Assembly (NCBI GenBank): GCA_016840305.1
Contig: JAEOSP010000016.1
Span: 1-14,814 of the forward strand
Direction: 5' to 3'
Length of the DNA: 14,814 nucleotides
DNA from: Candidatus Hodarchaeota archaeon
Lineage (GTDB): Archaea > Asgardarchaeota > Heimdallarchaeia > Hodarchaeales > Hodarchaeaceae
Position 1 is the first letter of the stretch, and every line of letters begins with the position of its first letter. The position numbers and the translations under genes are program-made. Positions 1 through 7,665 of this stretch are shown here, in pieces. A model generated the notes under the pieces. The model was not told the DNA's origin, did not search any database, and was given only the letters and a program-made list of their open reading frames with translations.

Positions 1-1653
1 CGGCAAGCTGTACGTAATGGAAGAGCTGATTATACACCAGTCTCATCACAAAAAGTCCCTGATCTTTTTAGAAAAAAGCTTCTTCCTATCGACGTTGCCT
101 TAATTCAAACCTCTCTTCCTGATGAATCGGGTTATGTTAGTTTGGGGATAAGTGTTGACCTTACTAGGTCTGCAGTTGAAAATTCTGAAATAGTAATCGC
201 TGAAGTAAATCCAGAAATGCCTGTTACTCATGGGAATAGCTTGATTCATATATCTAATATCGATTATTTGGTCCAGAATAAAAGTCCATTAACAGAATGG
301 AAACCACCTGCATTAACTGATCAAATTGAACGAGTCGCAAGTAATGTTTCTACATTGATCGATGACGAGTCAACCCTGCAAATTGGTGTTGGAAATGTCA
401 CAAATGCTATGTCTAAATATTTATGTGATAAAAAAGATCTTGGAATTCACTCAGAACTCATAACTGATTCTGTATTAGATCTATTAGATTGTGGTGTCGT
501 AACAAATTCTAAAAAAACTATCCACACTGGAAAAACAGTCGCAACTTTCTGTATGGGTACTCAACGTTTATACTCGACTATAAATGATAACCCAGATTTC
601 CATTTTTACACTTCTGATTATGTTTTAGATCCAAATATTGTTGCTAAAAATCATAAAATGGTTACTATTAATTCAGCACTAGAAATAGACCTTACAGGAC
701 AGGTGGCAGCAGATAGTTTAGGCACTTCACTTTATAGTGGGGTTGGTGGAGCAGTAGATTTACATCGTGGCGCACAACTTTCACCAGGTGGGAAAACAAT
801 TATTGCCCTTCCTTCAACTTCAAGTGATGGTAAACATTCTCGAATTGTATCTCATTTGTGTCCAGGAGCAGGAGTAGCTATCACTAGAGCTGATATTGAG
901 TATGTCGTGACGGAGTACGGGATTGCTTATCTGCATGGAGCATCCCTTCGAGAACGAGTTCTATCAATGATTGAATTAGCACATCCTAAATTCCGGGAAG
1001 AATTATTTAATACAGCAAAGAGTCTTAATTATATGTATCAGGATCAAATTTACAGTGATCCTTCAAAACATCTAATGTATCCTATGGAAGTCCAAGAGTA
1101 CTTTGAATTGAGGGGTAATGGGCCTACTGTACGCATCCGTCCAATCCTTGCCAGTGATGAGGATAAACTTAGACGCTTCTTCTATTCAGTTTCAGCAAAA
1201 AGTAGATATTCAAGATATTTCAGTTCTATACGAGCATTACCCCATACTTTAGCACAGAAAGAAGCGAACATTAATTTTAGTCAAGATATGGGAATAGCTG
1301 CATTCTTAGGCCCAATTTCCAAAGAAAAAATAATTGGAACAGGACATTTTTTCATTCTACATGACTTCAAAACAGCAGAAGTTTCTTTATTAGTCCATGA
1401 AGAATATCGGAATAAAGGAATTGCCAGAGAATTTCTTCGTTATCTAACAAAACGAGCTTTGGAACTGAATATTACAAGATTCATAACTGAAACTATTATG
1501 GGTAATGCAGCAGCAATTCATTTATTACGTGATTTTACAGAGAGTGGATTAGCTACGCATGCATCAATGGAAAGTGAAGGAGGCGTAGTAATTTTGACTT
1601 GGGAATTTACAAAAGAATCTTTTCAGAAAGGAGAGAATAAATATTCTCAATGA
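1..1653 (+). CDS. Acetyl-CoA hydrolase/CoA-transferase fused to a GNAT domain (5' end cut by window)
   Basis: The reading frame is open from base 1, so the start lies outside the window; the TTG at 142 is internal. Just before it the frame encodes GRADYTPVSSQKVPDLF, a hallmark of the 4-hydroxybutyrate CoA-transferase/acetyl-CoA hydrolase family, followed by VSLGISVD. The GIHSE segment (Glu codon 454-456) aligns with the Glu that forms the CoA-thioester intermediate in 4-hydroxybutyrate CoA-transferases. GGAVDLHRGAQLSPGG and VTEYGIAYLHGASLRER are the usual C-terminal family blocks. From about base 1120 comes a GNAT domain (TVRIRPILASDEDKLRRFF, then the acetyl-CoA-binding motif EEYRNKGIARE). 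The protein should move CoA between acyl-CoA and a carboxylate such as acetate in the cytoplasm; the GNAT part may acetylate or sense acetyl-CoA. This two-domain fusion is known in other prokaryotes. The acyl substrate cannot be read from sequence. No intact gene follows as a clear operon partner. Confidence 0.9.
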   Translation, partial: RQAVRNGRADYTPVSSQKVPDLFRKKLLPIDVALIQTSLPDESGYVSLGISVDLTRSAVENSEIVIAEVNPEMPVTHGNSLIHISNIDYLVQNKSPLTEWKPPALTDQIERVASNVSTLIDDESTLQIGVGNVTNAMSKYLCDKKDLGIHSELITDSVLDLLDCGVVTNSKKTIHTGKTVATFCMGTQRLYSTINDNPDFHFYTSDYVLDPNIVAKNHKMVTINSALEIDLTGQVAADSLGTSLYSGVGGAVDLHRGAQLSPGGKTIIALPSTSSDGKHSRIVSHLCPGAGVAITRADIEYVVTEYGIAYLHGASLRERVLSMIELAHPKFREELFNTAKSLNYMYQDQIYSDPSKHLMYPMEVQEYFELRGNGPTVRIRPILASDEDKLRRFFYSVSAKSRYSRYFSSIRALPHTLAQKEANINFSQDMGIAAFLGPISKEKIIGTGHFFILHDFKTAEVSLLVHEEYRNKGIAREFLRYLTKRALELNITRFITETIMGNAAAIHLLRDFTESGLATHASMESEGGVVILTWEFTKESFQKGENKYSQ

Positions 1654-1706
1654 TCATAATTAATATTACTATCTCATCCTAATTGTAAAATGAAAAGGAA
1701 GTCGAG

Positions 1707-2675
1707 ATCATATTTTCTGTTCTAAATCCATTAGTCAACATTGAAGACAACCAGAAGTACAAAATTTTTGATTCGCATACACATATTTGGGGTTATAGGT
1801 TCTTAAATCAATACTTAGAATATAGTAAATTATTTGGGATTGAAAGAATATTGGGGATAGGAGATCAAGGTTTAAAGAAAAAATTAGAATCTAAAGGTAT
1901 CGAAAATATTGTTTTTTGTGATTATCTAAGTTCTTATGATTTTTTAAAATTTAAGGTTCATAAACTCCGAGAACAGATTGATAAGGCACATGAAAATGAG
2001 ATAAGTATAGTTAAAATTTTTGTTGGTCCAAGGTTTCAATTTTTTACCAGGAATAAAAAACCATTTAGGATAAACGATGATAGATTAGATTCTGTCTATT
2101 CTCATATTGAAGATTATGAAATGACTGTCATCATACATGTAGCTGATCCAGATATTTCTTACATGAATAGATACAAAAATTCACAAAAATATAGGTCGAA
2201 AAAAGATAGGATTAATGATTTCTCTGATGTTCTTGAAAGATTTCCTAGGATTACTGTGATTTCTGCTCATTTAGGATGTTTACCAGAAAATTTAATTAGA
2301 TTGGGTGAGTTATTGGATGAGCATTCCCGTTTATATGTTGATACTGCATCTACCCGCTGGATGATACGTGAACTCGGGAAAGATGTTACACAATCAAAGG
2401 AATGGTTTGAAAAATATCAAGATCGTATATTGTTTGGCTCAGATCTCGGAAATTTCGAATTTAATCTAAAATTCTTTTTTAGTAAACGTCGTCGAGAATA
2501 TTATTGGAGCAGTCGATATTGGTCTCAACGCTTATTTTGGGAAACATCTCACCAAGCTCCACTACCGTTTAAAGACAAAGACAATCCAGAAGGAACAAAA
2601 ATAAATGGATTACATTTGTCTAAATCGACTTTAGAAAAAATGTACTTTCAAAATGCACTGAAAATATTCGGATAA
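1707..2675 (+). CDS. Amidohydrolase-family metal-dependent hydrolase, non-canonical or damaged start
   Basis: This looks like an Amidohydrolase_2-type (PF04909) TIM-barrel hydrolase of about 320 residues. Counting from the ATC at 1707, the metal motif HxH is at residues 24 and 26 (FDSHTHIWG), a Lys in KIFVGP follows, then His144 (IIHVADP), His188 (SAHLGC) and Asp246 (LFGSD): the standard ligand set in the standard order. The first in-frame ATG, GTG or TTG is the TTG at 1851, which would discard HxH and the first strand, so translation must begin earlier. The frame is open from 1689. An SD-like AAAAGGAAG (1693-1701) sits 5-8 bases before ATC 1707 and ATA 1710, so a rare non-AUG start is possible. 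Alternatively the ATG at 1690, in another frame, was the start and one base has been gained or lost. Relatives act on C-N or C-C bonds in decarboxylation and lactone hydrolysis; the substrate is not predictable. The 5' coordinate is a best guess; family assignment is firm. Confidence 0.8.
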   Translation: MIFSVLNPLVNIEDNQKYKIFDSHTHIWGYRFLNQYLEYSKLFGIERILGIGDQGLKKKLESKGIENIVFCDYLSSYDFLKFKVHKLREQIDKAHENEISIVKIFVGPRFQFFTRNKKPFRINDDRLDSVYSHIEDYEMTVIIHVADPDISYMNRYKNSQKYRSKKDRINDFSDVLERFPRITVISAHLGCLPENLIRLGELLDEHSRLYVDTASTRWMIRELGKDVTQSKEWFEKYQDRILFGSDLGNFEFNLKFFFSKRRREYYWSSRYWSQRLFWETSHQAPLPFKDKDNPEGTKINGLHLSKSTLEKMYFQNALKIFG

Positions 2676-2682
2676 GGTATGA

Positions 2683-2922
2683 TTCTCGGGAAAAGTACTA
2701 ATATCGATATATTATTTCGAATTCAAAGCATTGCTTGCTGATAATTTGGGTAAAACAGTAAATTTTAATAATAAAGAAATAAACCTTGGGAACGATTTCT
2801 TCTTTACTTTTTTCAACCATTTAACATACCATTCTGGTCAATTTATGATTGCTCTTAAGATCATTGGAGAAGAGACAATTGATCTCGATTATATGACTTT
2901 TTTGAAAGAAAAAGACAATTAG
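2683..2922 (+). pseudogene. C-terminal remnant of a DinB-family protein
   Basis: The frame is open from just after a TGA at 2680. From the TTG at 2731 it encodes about 63 residues containing FFNHLTYHSGQFMIALKIIG, which resembles the last helix of DinB/YfiT-like four-helix-bundle proteins (His-x-x-x-His-x-GQ). LLADNLGKTVNF before it also fits the family. A full member has about 150-170 residues and a first metal-binding His in the N-terminal helix. That half is absent because the amidohydrolase gene ends immediately upstream at 2675. No SD precedes the TTG. I read it as a 5'-truncated relic. A short expressed protein is possible but would lack one metal ligand. Confidence 0.55.
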
Positions 2923-2977
2923 ATTTCTATATGGTTACTTTTGGAATGGTTCTACAAAATAAAAATGAAATTTTCCT

Positions 2978-3586
2978 TTATGGATATCCATAAAATTTAC
3001 GGAACATGGAGAAAATTTCTTCATAAGGAAGATCTGCATAGACTCCTCTGTCTTTTACATATTCCACAAAATGATTTCCTGCATTATCAAAAGGTTTGAA
3101 TGTAGCATCATTTTTGCCATCAAAAATACATACAGGGAAATTATGCCGTTCACAAAGTGGAGTCTGGAAAGAGGGCGTGAGTTTGATCCACTTTCCTAAA
3201 TATACTTCTGCATACCCATGGAATACCATAACATTGGTTTGTAAGAGTTCCAGTAAGTGGGGTGGTATTCTATGATTAATAATATCAGCAAAATGCAGCC
3301 TTGATGGAATTTGATTAGCTCGTAATAGTGCAACTAGAGCAACAGATTTAGGAATGCAGAAGCCAATTTTTTTTTCGATGGTCTTGCTTGCTGTCATATC
3401 ATCTGGACTATCGTATTGAGTAATATCAATTGTGTACTTAATTTTGTCTCGAACATAATTAAATACCGATATAGCAATGTCTGTTTTCTCTGTTAGTCCC
3501 GTAGAAAGTTCCTGCGCTAATTGTGTAACAACATCTGATTGTGAGTCAATAAAAAACGTTGATGTTTCATATTTACTAGTTACCAT
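2978..3586 (-). CDS. Transglutaminase-like cysteine protease-fold protein
   Basis: This 202-residue cytoplasmic protein has no signal peptide or membrane helix. A central transglutaminase-like core is visible: Cys77 in GFCIPKSVALVALLRANQIPSR (nucleophile Cys followed by a helix, ending in the family's 'GIPxR'-like turn), then His123 in HGYAEVYL with Glu127. The third triad position, usually Asp in 'W..vD', reads WIKLTPSF here, so Asp is replaced by Thr/Pro. Related transglutaminase-like proteins also show a TP at this site, so loss of activity is not certain. Members cleave or cross-link amide bonds or act as peptidases; no partner is evident. The start is ATG with no SD; a TATA-like ATAAATTAAT at 3612-3621 lies about 26-35 bases upstream, which fits a leaderless transcript. 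It sits between two gene relics in what looks like accessory DNA. Confidence 0.7.
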   Translation of the reverse strand: MVTSKYETSTFFIDSQSDVVTQLAQELSTGLTEKTDIAISVFNYVRDKIKYTIDITQYDSPDDMTASKTIEKKIGFCIPKSVALVALLRANQIPSRLHFADIINHRIPPHLLELLQTNVMVFHGYAEVYLGKWIKLTPSFQTPLCERHNFPVCIFDGKNDATFKPFDNAGNHFVEYVKDRGVYADLPYEEIFSMFRKFYGYP

Positions 3587-3611
3587 GACTGAATTTGTTG
3601 GACAAAAATGG

Positions 3612-3621
3612 ATTAATTTAT
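3612..3621 (-). promoter_or_regulatory. TATA-like box of the transglutaminase-like gene
   Basis: On the minus strand this reads ATAAATTAAT, centred about 30 bases before the ATG at 3586. The gene has no SD, so transcription probably starts at or very near the ATG. A 6-bp inverted repeat (GGGATG / CATCCC, 3639-3657) lies just upstream of the box. Confidence 0.35.
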
Positions 3622-3698
3622 GTTTTTAGTATCACGACGGGATGAGTCACACATCCCCTATCCGAAACATCTTTACATTCAGAATTTATTGTTAGTTG

Positions 3699-4137
3699 TT
3701 ACCAAGTTACGATTTTCAGTCCTGATACAAGTTCAAAGTGCTTAATATTCCGAGTTAAGATATCAGCTTAATTTTCTAAGGCTAGGCCTGCAATTAAAGA
3801 GTCTTTCAAACCAATTGATTTTCTATGTTTTTTCTATGTGTTAAGAATATAGATAGATCTTTCTGTTTTACACTGAACGTTAGTTAAGTCAAGAAAAGTA
3901 TACTCAAAATTTCCGAGCGTGTATAGAAGCAAATAAGAACACATATCTTTCTCCAGCAATGACCTTCTCAATCAATCAAAATTTCGTATCTCTTGAGTTC
4001 ATAAAAAACCAAGTTACAGTTACTTCAAGAAATAGAATCAAAAGGAGATTGACTTTTTCCAGAGGAAAAAACATTATAAAAAATTTTTTTACTCTAAATA
4101 GTTATCATAACCCTTCAATGATAAAGATTTTCGTCAT
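3699..4137 (-). pseudogene. Decayed PIN-domain (VapC-like toxin) gene
   Basis: This 613-bp interval has no intact gene, but the minus strand holds a broken PIN-domain gene of near-normal size (about 146 codons). The 3' part, in one frame, encodes YTLGNFEYTFLDLTN, then IYILNT, a TAG (3834-3836), KKHRKSIGLKDSLIAGLALEN, a TAA (3768-3770), and ADILTRNIKHFELVSGLKIV before the final TAA at 3699. 'DSLIA.ALEN.ADILTRNIKHFE' is the PIN C-terminal signature, with the conserved acidic residue in DSLIA and the TRN turn. The 5' part, in a different frame, starts at ATG 4137 (MTKIFI) and continues through FLEVTVTWFFMN and LIEKVIAGERYVF, with several stops. So there is at least one frameshift plus multiple nonsense codons. 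No antitoxin gene is visible beside it. A + strand open frame at 3959-4159 is its antisense shadow. Confidence 0.7.
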
Positions 4138-4195
4138 AAGAAAGCTCTTAAAGAAATGAAATTTGGTACTTATCCAATATCTTACTTAAAAAGGA

Positions 4196-4201
4196 AGAGG
4201 T
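4196..4201 (+). promoter_or_regulatory. SD that favours the ATG at 4212
   Basis: GAGGTG matches the archaeal anti-SD and lies 10 bases before ATG 4212. The GTG at 4200 overlaps this element and has only a poorly spaced GGAAG before it, so it is the weaker start candidate. Confidence 0.5.
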
Positions 4202-4211
4202 GTCCCTCAGA

Positions 4212-5024
4212 ATGTCCCTGAAAACAGATCTGACTAATTTTATAACAACAAATAGCGGTTATATTGTGATATTATCAATAGTGTACATGATTACAACTCT
4301 CATTGTAGTGATAAAACCACGTGGTCTTTCTGTACCAGAATTAACAATTTCTTATGATTTATTTGGAGCTTCACTTGCTGCTTTTTTACTGATACTTTCA
4401 ATTGGTGGGTACTTACTTATTCGATATTTCACCAAAGCAAGACCATTAGAACAAGCTCCCTTTCAGTTAATATGGGGATCTTCCTTTCTCATTTATTCGA
4501 TCACTTTCATTGGTTTAGTTTTACAAGCATGGGGTTTTGAATTTGCAGACATGACTGATCCCATAATTTTTCTTATATGGCGAACTCCAATGATCATTTG
4601 GGTCGCAGGAATGTGGATTGGGGTCTCAAAGCTTTTAGTAGATAATGATAAGTTAGTTTACATTCCCGCAATCTTGATCATAATTCTCGGCGAAGTATGG
4701 TTTTTCTTTGGTTTGTTAGTACTTACCGACATTGAGTTTACCATGTATGGTTTTTTATACTGGGGATTTGTCCCTATGGCTCTTGTTTTAGCTTGTCTGT
4801 GGCATCAATATGGAAAAAAAGCACAATTAAGTTCACCAGCGGTGATAGCGTTCGGTTTTTTATTATTTGGGGTAGCATATATCGCTTGGGCTCCATGGCA
4901 TTTTGAAGATCTTAAATATATCTGGTTTGTATGGTTTAATGTCTATTTAGTCTCATTAGCATTCCTTTTGACTGGTTTTTATGCTCTACCAAAGGAAATT
5001 CAAGGAAAGTTTAAAGAAAACTAA
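4212..5024 (+). CDS. Eight-helix integral membrane protein, unrecognised
   Basis: I do not recognise the family. The 270-residue product has about eight strongly hydrophobic segments, beginning near residues 14-34 (GYIVILSIVYMITTLIVVI) and ending with VWFNVYLVSLAFLLTGFYAL close to the C-terminus. Its helices are rich in Trp and aromatic residues (WGFEF, YWGFVP, AWAPWHF, IWFVWFN). There is no obvious soluble domain or conserved polar signature beyond a single Glu (GEVWFFFG) and a few His within the membrane regions. The start is probably ATG 4212: GAGGTG (4196-4201) is well placed as its SD, whereas the in-frame GTG at 4200 lies inside that SD. The gene stands alone on this strand, converging with the MFS gene across a 149-bp gap. 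A sensor, transporter or enzyme-anchor role are all possible. Confidence 0.75.
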   Translation: MSLKTDLTNFITTNSGYIVILSIVYMITTLIVVIKPRGLSVPELTISYDLFGASLAAFLLILSIGGYLLIRYFTKARPLEQAPFQLIWGSSFLIYSITFIGLVLQAWGFEFADMTDPIIFLIWRTPMIIWVAGMWIGVSKLLVDNDKLVYIPAILIIILGEVWFFFGLLVLTDIEFTMYGFLYWGFVPMALVLACLWHQYGKKAQLSSPAVIAFGFLLFGVAYIAWAPWHFEDLKYIWFVWFNVYLVSLAFLLTGFYALPKEIQGKFKEN

Positions 5025-5173
5025 TTAAAATCGTAATAGTTAAATGTGCTATAAACAGTTGAAAGTTGTATGATATCAAAATACACCATCTTTTACTTTA
5101 CGGATAATGAATTAATAACACATATATGAATAGAAAGCAGAAGCGAGTTTTCTACTTACTGTTTTTATCTTTT

Positions 5174-6448
5174 TTAAACAGAGAATAAATGGTGTACTTC
5201 TGCATAATACAATCTACGAATAAATATTAAAGTGATCAAGAATCCGGTAATCATTAAGAAAAACATGAATAATAATCCACCAATTGGAGAGTTAAATAAA
5301 TCTAATAATGCACCAAATATAGTTGGTGTAATAGAACTTATTACTAAACCTAGCGAAAAGACGAGAGAGTAAAAAACAGTTCGATCTTTAGTGGGGACTA
5401 AATCAGCTTGTAGAGCCTGTAAAGTACCTCCGGCTAGGTAGAATCCTATAGCAAAGAGAGAAAAACCAAAAAGTACAAATAATATTTGAGCTGATCCTAT
5501 TGTAATAACAATGAGCAATAAAATAGTCATACATGAAATGATAGCTGAAATAAGGACAATTTTTGCTCTACCTCGTGGGCCCATATGATCAGAAGTGATA
5601 GCTCCATATATATCAGATATAGAACCAAATAATAGAATCATACTAGTGAATAATCCAGCTAGGAACGCGTCTACATTATAAAAATTTTTCAATAAAGTCG
5701 TAGTAAAGTAACTAATCGCACGATAGACACCACCTCGTAAAGCACTAATGACGATTATTATTCCTAAACTAGTTAGTATCCAATTTCTATGTGGAGATGT
5801 CCAGATAGATATTGTGTTTTTATTTTTAATTTTTGATGTCTTTTCTTTTCTCTCTAAAAGAGTTTCAAAACGACTATTCAAGTTTTGAAGAAATAACCAC
5901 GCACTAAGGAGAACCACAGAAAGAGCGCAGAGTACTCCAAGAAAAAGAAAACTAGTCCGCCATGTAAAGATGAATATTGCTAGGAACAATGTTCCAAAAG
6001 GACTAACTGCAGTTCCTATAACACCAGCTGCGTGATTTATCGCCATTGCCTTCCCACGATTTTGTTCAGGAAACGAATTTGCACATACACCTAATCCAAT
6101 TGGATGATAGGTTGTACAACCAAAACCAAGAATAAAATTCCCAATAAACAATCCTAGGAAATCACTAGCTATCGAAATAACGAAACTGGAAAGAGAAAAG
6201 AAAAGAACTCCAAGTAAGAGAATGAAAAATCCATTTTTAGCAGTCTTACCCAAAAATCCAATTACTGGAGAAGTTAATGCCATCAAAAGAGATGGAAGGG
6301 ACCCTAATATTCCCATTTCAAGATAATTAAGAGGAATGTCATCAATAATAAGTATTAGAAGAGCTGGAAAAGCATATAAGAGTACATGATGAATAAAATG
6401 TGAAATTGACATGAAAGTTAGCAATTGATAACGAATACCAAGAATCAT
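5174..6448 (-). CDS. Major facilitator superfamily transporter (Fsr-like)
   Basis: This 424-residue polytopic protein has the MFS pattern of two six-helix halves joined by a charged cytoplasmic loop (about residues 190-220, NSRFETLLERKEKTSKIKNK). The first helix carries SHFIHHVLLYAFPALL, and the region near residues 110-145 reads GCTTYHPIGLGVCANSFPEQNRGKAMAINHAAGVIG. Both resemble fosmidomycin-resistance-type (Fsr) and related efflux MFS proteins ('HP.G.a.a....p...RGkAm'). The second half contains DHMGPRGRAK, the loop motif equivalent to motif A. It should move a small molecule across the cytoplasmic membrane using an ion gradient; the substrate is unknown. The start is ATG with no good SD; a TATA-like box is at 6507-6515. 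It follows the ATC-hydrolase-like gene on the same strand after 167 bp and probably has its own promoter. Confidence 0.85.
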   Translation of the reverse strand: MILGIRYQLLTFMSISHFIHHVLLYAFPALLILIIDDIPLNYLEMGILGSLPSLLMALTSPVIGFLGKTAKNGFFILLLGVLFFSLSSFVISIASDFLGLFIGNFILGFGCTTYHPIGLGVCANSFPEQNRGKAMAINHAAGVIGTAVSPFGTLFLAIFIFTWRTSFLFLGVLCALSVVLLSAWLFLQNLNSRFETLLERKEKTSKIKNKNTISIWTSPHRNWILTSLGIIIVISALRGGVYRAISYFTTTLLKNFYNVDAFLAGLFTSMILLFGSISDIYGAITSDHMGPRGRAKIVLISAIISCMTILLLIVITIGSAQILFVLFGFSLFAIGFYLAGGTLQALQADLVPTKDRTVFYSLVFSLGLVISSITPTIFGALLDLFNSPIGGLLFMFFLMITGFLITLIFIRRLYYAEVHHLFSV

Positions 6449-6506
6449 TTGAAGAAATCTCTATTCAATAAGTGATTGAAAAGCTGTGGCCAACCTGTAA
6501 AAATCA

Positions 6507-6515
6507 TTATTTAAG
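6507..6515 (-). promoter_or_regulatory. TATA-like box of the MFS gene
   Basis: CTTAAATAA on the minus strand lies about 60 bases before the ATG at 6448 and predicts a leader of about 35 bases. The call rests on sequence composition and position only. Confidence 0.3.
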
Positions 6516-6615
6516 TTATTTTAACTATAAGATATAAGTTAGGATGGAAAACCTCATTTACAAATTTAAACAGTATACAATTAGCATTATGCATTGGCTA
6601 GGTTTTGATAGATAC

Positions 6616-7467
6616 CTATTTTTTTCCAAGCTCTCTGGTAAATTCCAATGATGGTTGTTCTACATCTTTATGAACATTAGAATTCCAATATAGCTCATCA
6701 CAAAAATCTCCATGATGTAAAGTTTGAGTTCTCCGTAATTTCATTGTCTTTCCTTTATTAAACTCTTCTGCATCTCCAACGTAGCATGTTGCTAGGTATG
6801 CAATATCGGGATCATTAAAACCCTTAAGCACTTCATGTGTAAAGCAGCTATCGAATCTGAATAGATACTTATTCTCATCAAAGATTGCTCCAGTAAAATC
6901 AGCCATCCCAATTTTGGTCCAAATCCCAACCGCTTGTTCAAAATTTTCCATCATTGATGGATTTCTTATGTTGGTTTGTCTTTTCTCTCTAGCCGAGATG
7001 ATACGAAAAGCGACTATTTCTTTCCATATCGGAATTGCTTGTTCCTTTCCAAGTATATCAACTAAAGCTTTGATCCTATAGTAAGATAGAACTTCTTGAG
7101 CTTTAACTCTATTAATACTCAAGATTTCAGTTTCACATGATCTAGCTTGATTTTTTGTTGATATCTCTAAATTCTTACATGTAAATTGTACTAGTAAATC
7201 TTGTAATTCAGGATAATCTCCTAAAACTGGAAGATCTTTCCTCATAGAATTCAAATCAAAAAAAGTTGATTCAATGTGAAAATCTTTAATATCCTTAACA
7301 AGTCTTTTTTTAAGAGCTTTAACGTATTTCTTTACTACAGTCGATTGATTTGTGTTTAAATAACAAAGAACTAAGTCCGTTAGTCTAAATTCTTGTTTTA
7401 CCTTTTTACTGGGGTCAATTTGAACTTTTACTTCAGGGTTGAAGGCTTTAAAATTCTTAACTTGCAT
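6616..7467 (-). CDS. L-2-amino-thiazoline-4-carboxylic acid hydrolase (ATC hydrolase) family protein
   Basis: This soluble 283-residue protein has a C-terminal part that matches the ATC hydrolase family (PF14196) as I remember it: ATCYVGDAEEFNKGKTMKLRRTQTLHHGDFCDELYW, with the family's 'R..TL..G...CD' ending and conserved Cys and His residues. The middle (EQAIPIWKEIVAFRIISAREKR) is helical, as in that family. The N-terminal 120 residues are Lys-rich and not recognised. The named family member hydrolyses a thiazoline ring on the way to cysteine, but most homologues are uncharacterised and act on unknown substrates. There is no SD before the ATG; a TATA-like AT run at about 7493-7502 is 26-35 bases upstream, consistent with leaderless expression. 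It lies between the MFS gene and the end of the sdh operon on the same strand, but the terminator at 7666-7703 separates it from sdhB. Confidence 0.55.
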   Translation of the reverse strand: MQVKNFKAFNPEVKVQIDPSKKVKQEFRLTDLVLCYLNTNQSTVVKKYVKALKKRLVKDIKDFHIESTFFDLNSMRKDLPVLGDYPELQDLLVQFTCKNLEISTKNQARSCETEILSINRVKAQEVLSYYRIKALVDILGKEQAIPIWKEIVAFRIISAREKRQTNIRNPSMMENFEQAVGIWTKIGMADFTGAIFDENKYLFRFDSCFTHEVLKGFNDPDIAYLATCYVGDAEEFNKGKTMKLRRTQTLHHGDFCDELYWNSNVHKDVEQPSLEFTRELGKK

Positions 7468-7492
7468 AATGATTTGAAATAAAGGAAAATAG

Positions 7493-7502
7493 TTTTTATT
7501 AA
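7493..7502 (-). promoter_or_regulatory. TATA-like box of the ATC-hydrolase-like gene
   Basis: The minus strand reads TAATAAAAAC about 26-35 bases before the ATG at 7467, with no SD between. This suggests a leaderless promoter. Confidence 0.3.
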
Positions 7503-7665
7503 GGTTTTTTTCATGGTAATAGATTACATCAAGTCATAATTTTTCCACATAATAGAATTACAAATTACAAGTACATTTTTGTTGGTTAGGGATTCCAACT
7601 GCATTACACGTTGGTTATACGACATAAAGAATTGCATTGAACTTGAAAGTTGAAAATAGAAGTAG

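Noticed and set aside
1631..1660. GAGAATAAATATTCTC inverted repeat at the end of the CoA-transferase gene as a terminator
   Set aside because: It lies mainly inside the coding sequence, is all weak A/T pairs in the middle, and has no T-tract after it.
3959..4159. Open frame of 66 codons on the + strand
   Set aside because: It lies antisense to the decayed PIN gene, lacks an SD, and its low-complexity basic/AT-driven composition shows no family resemblance.
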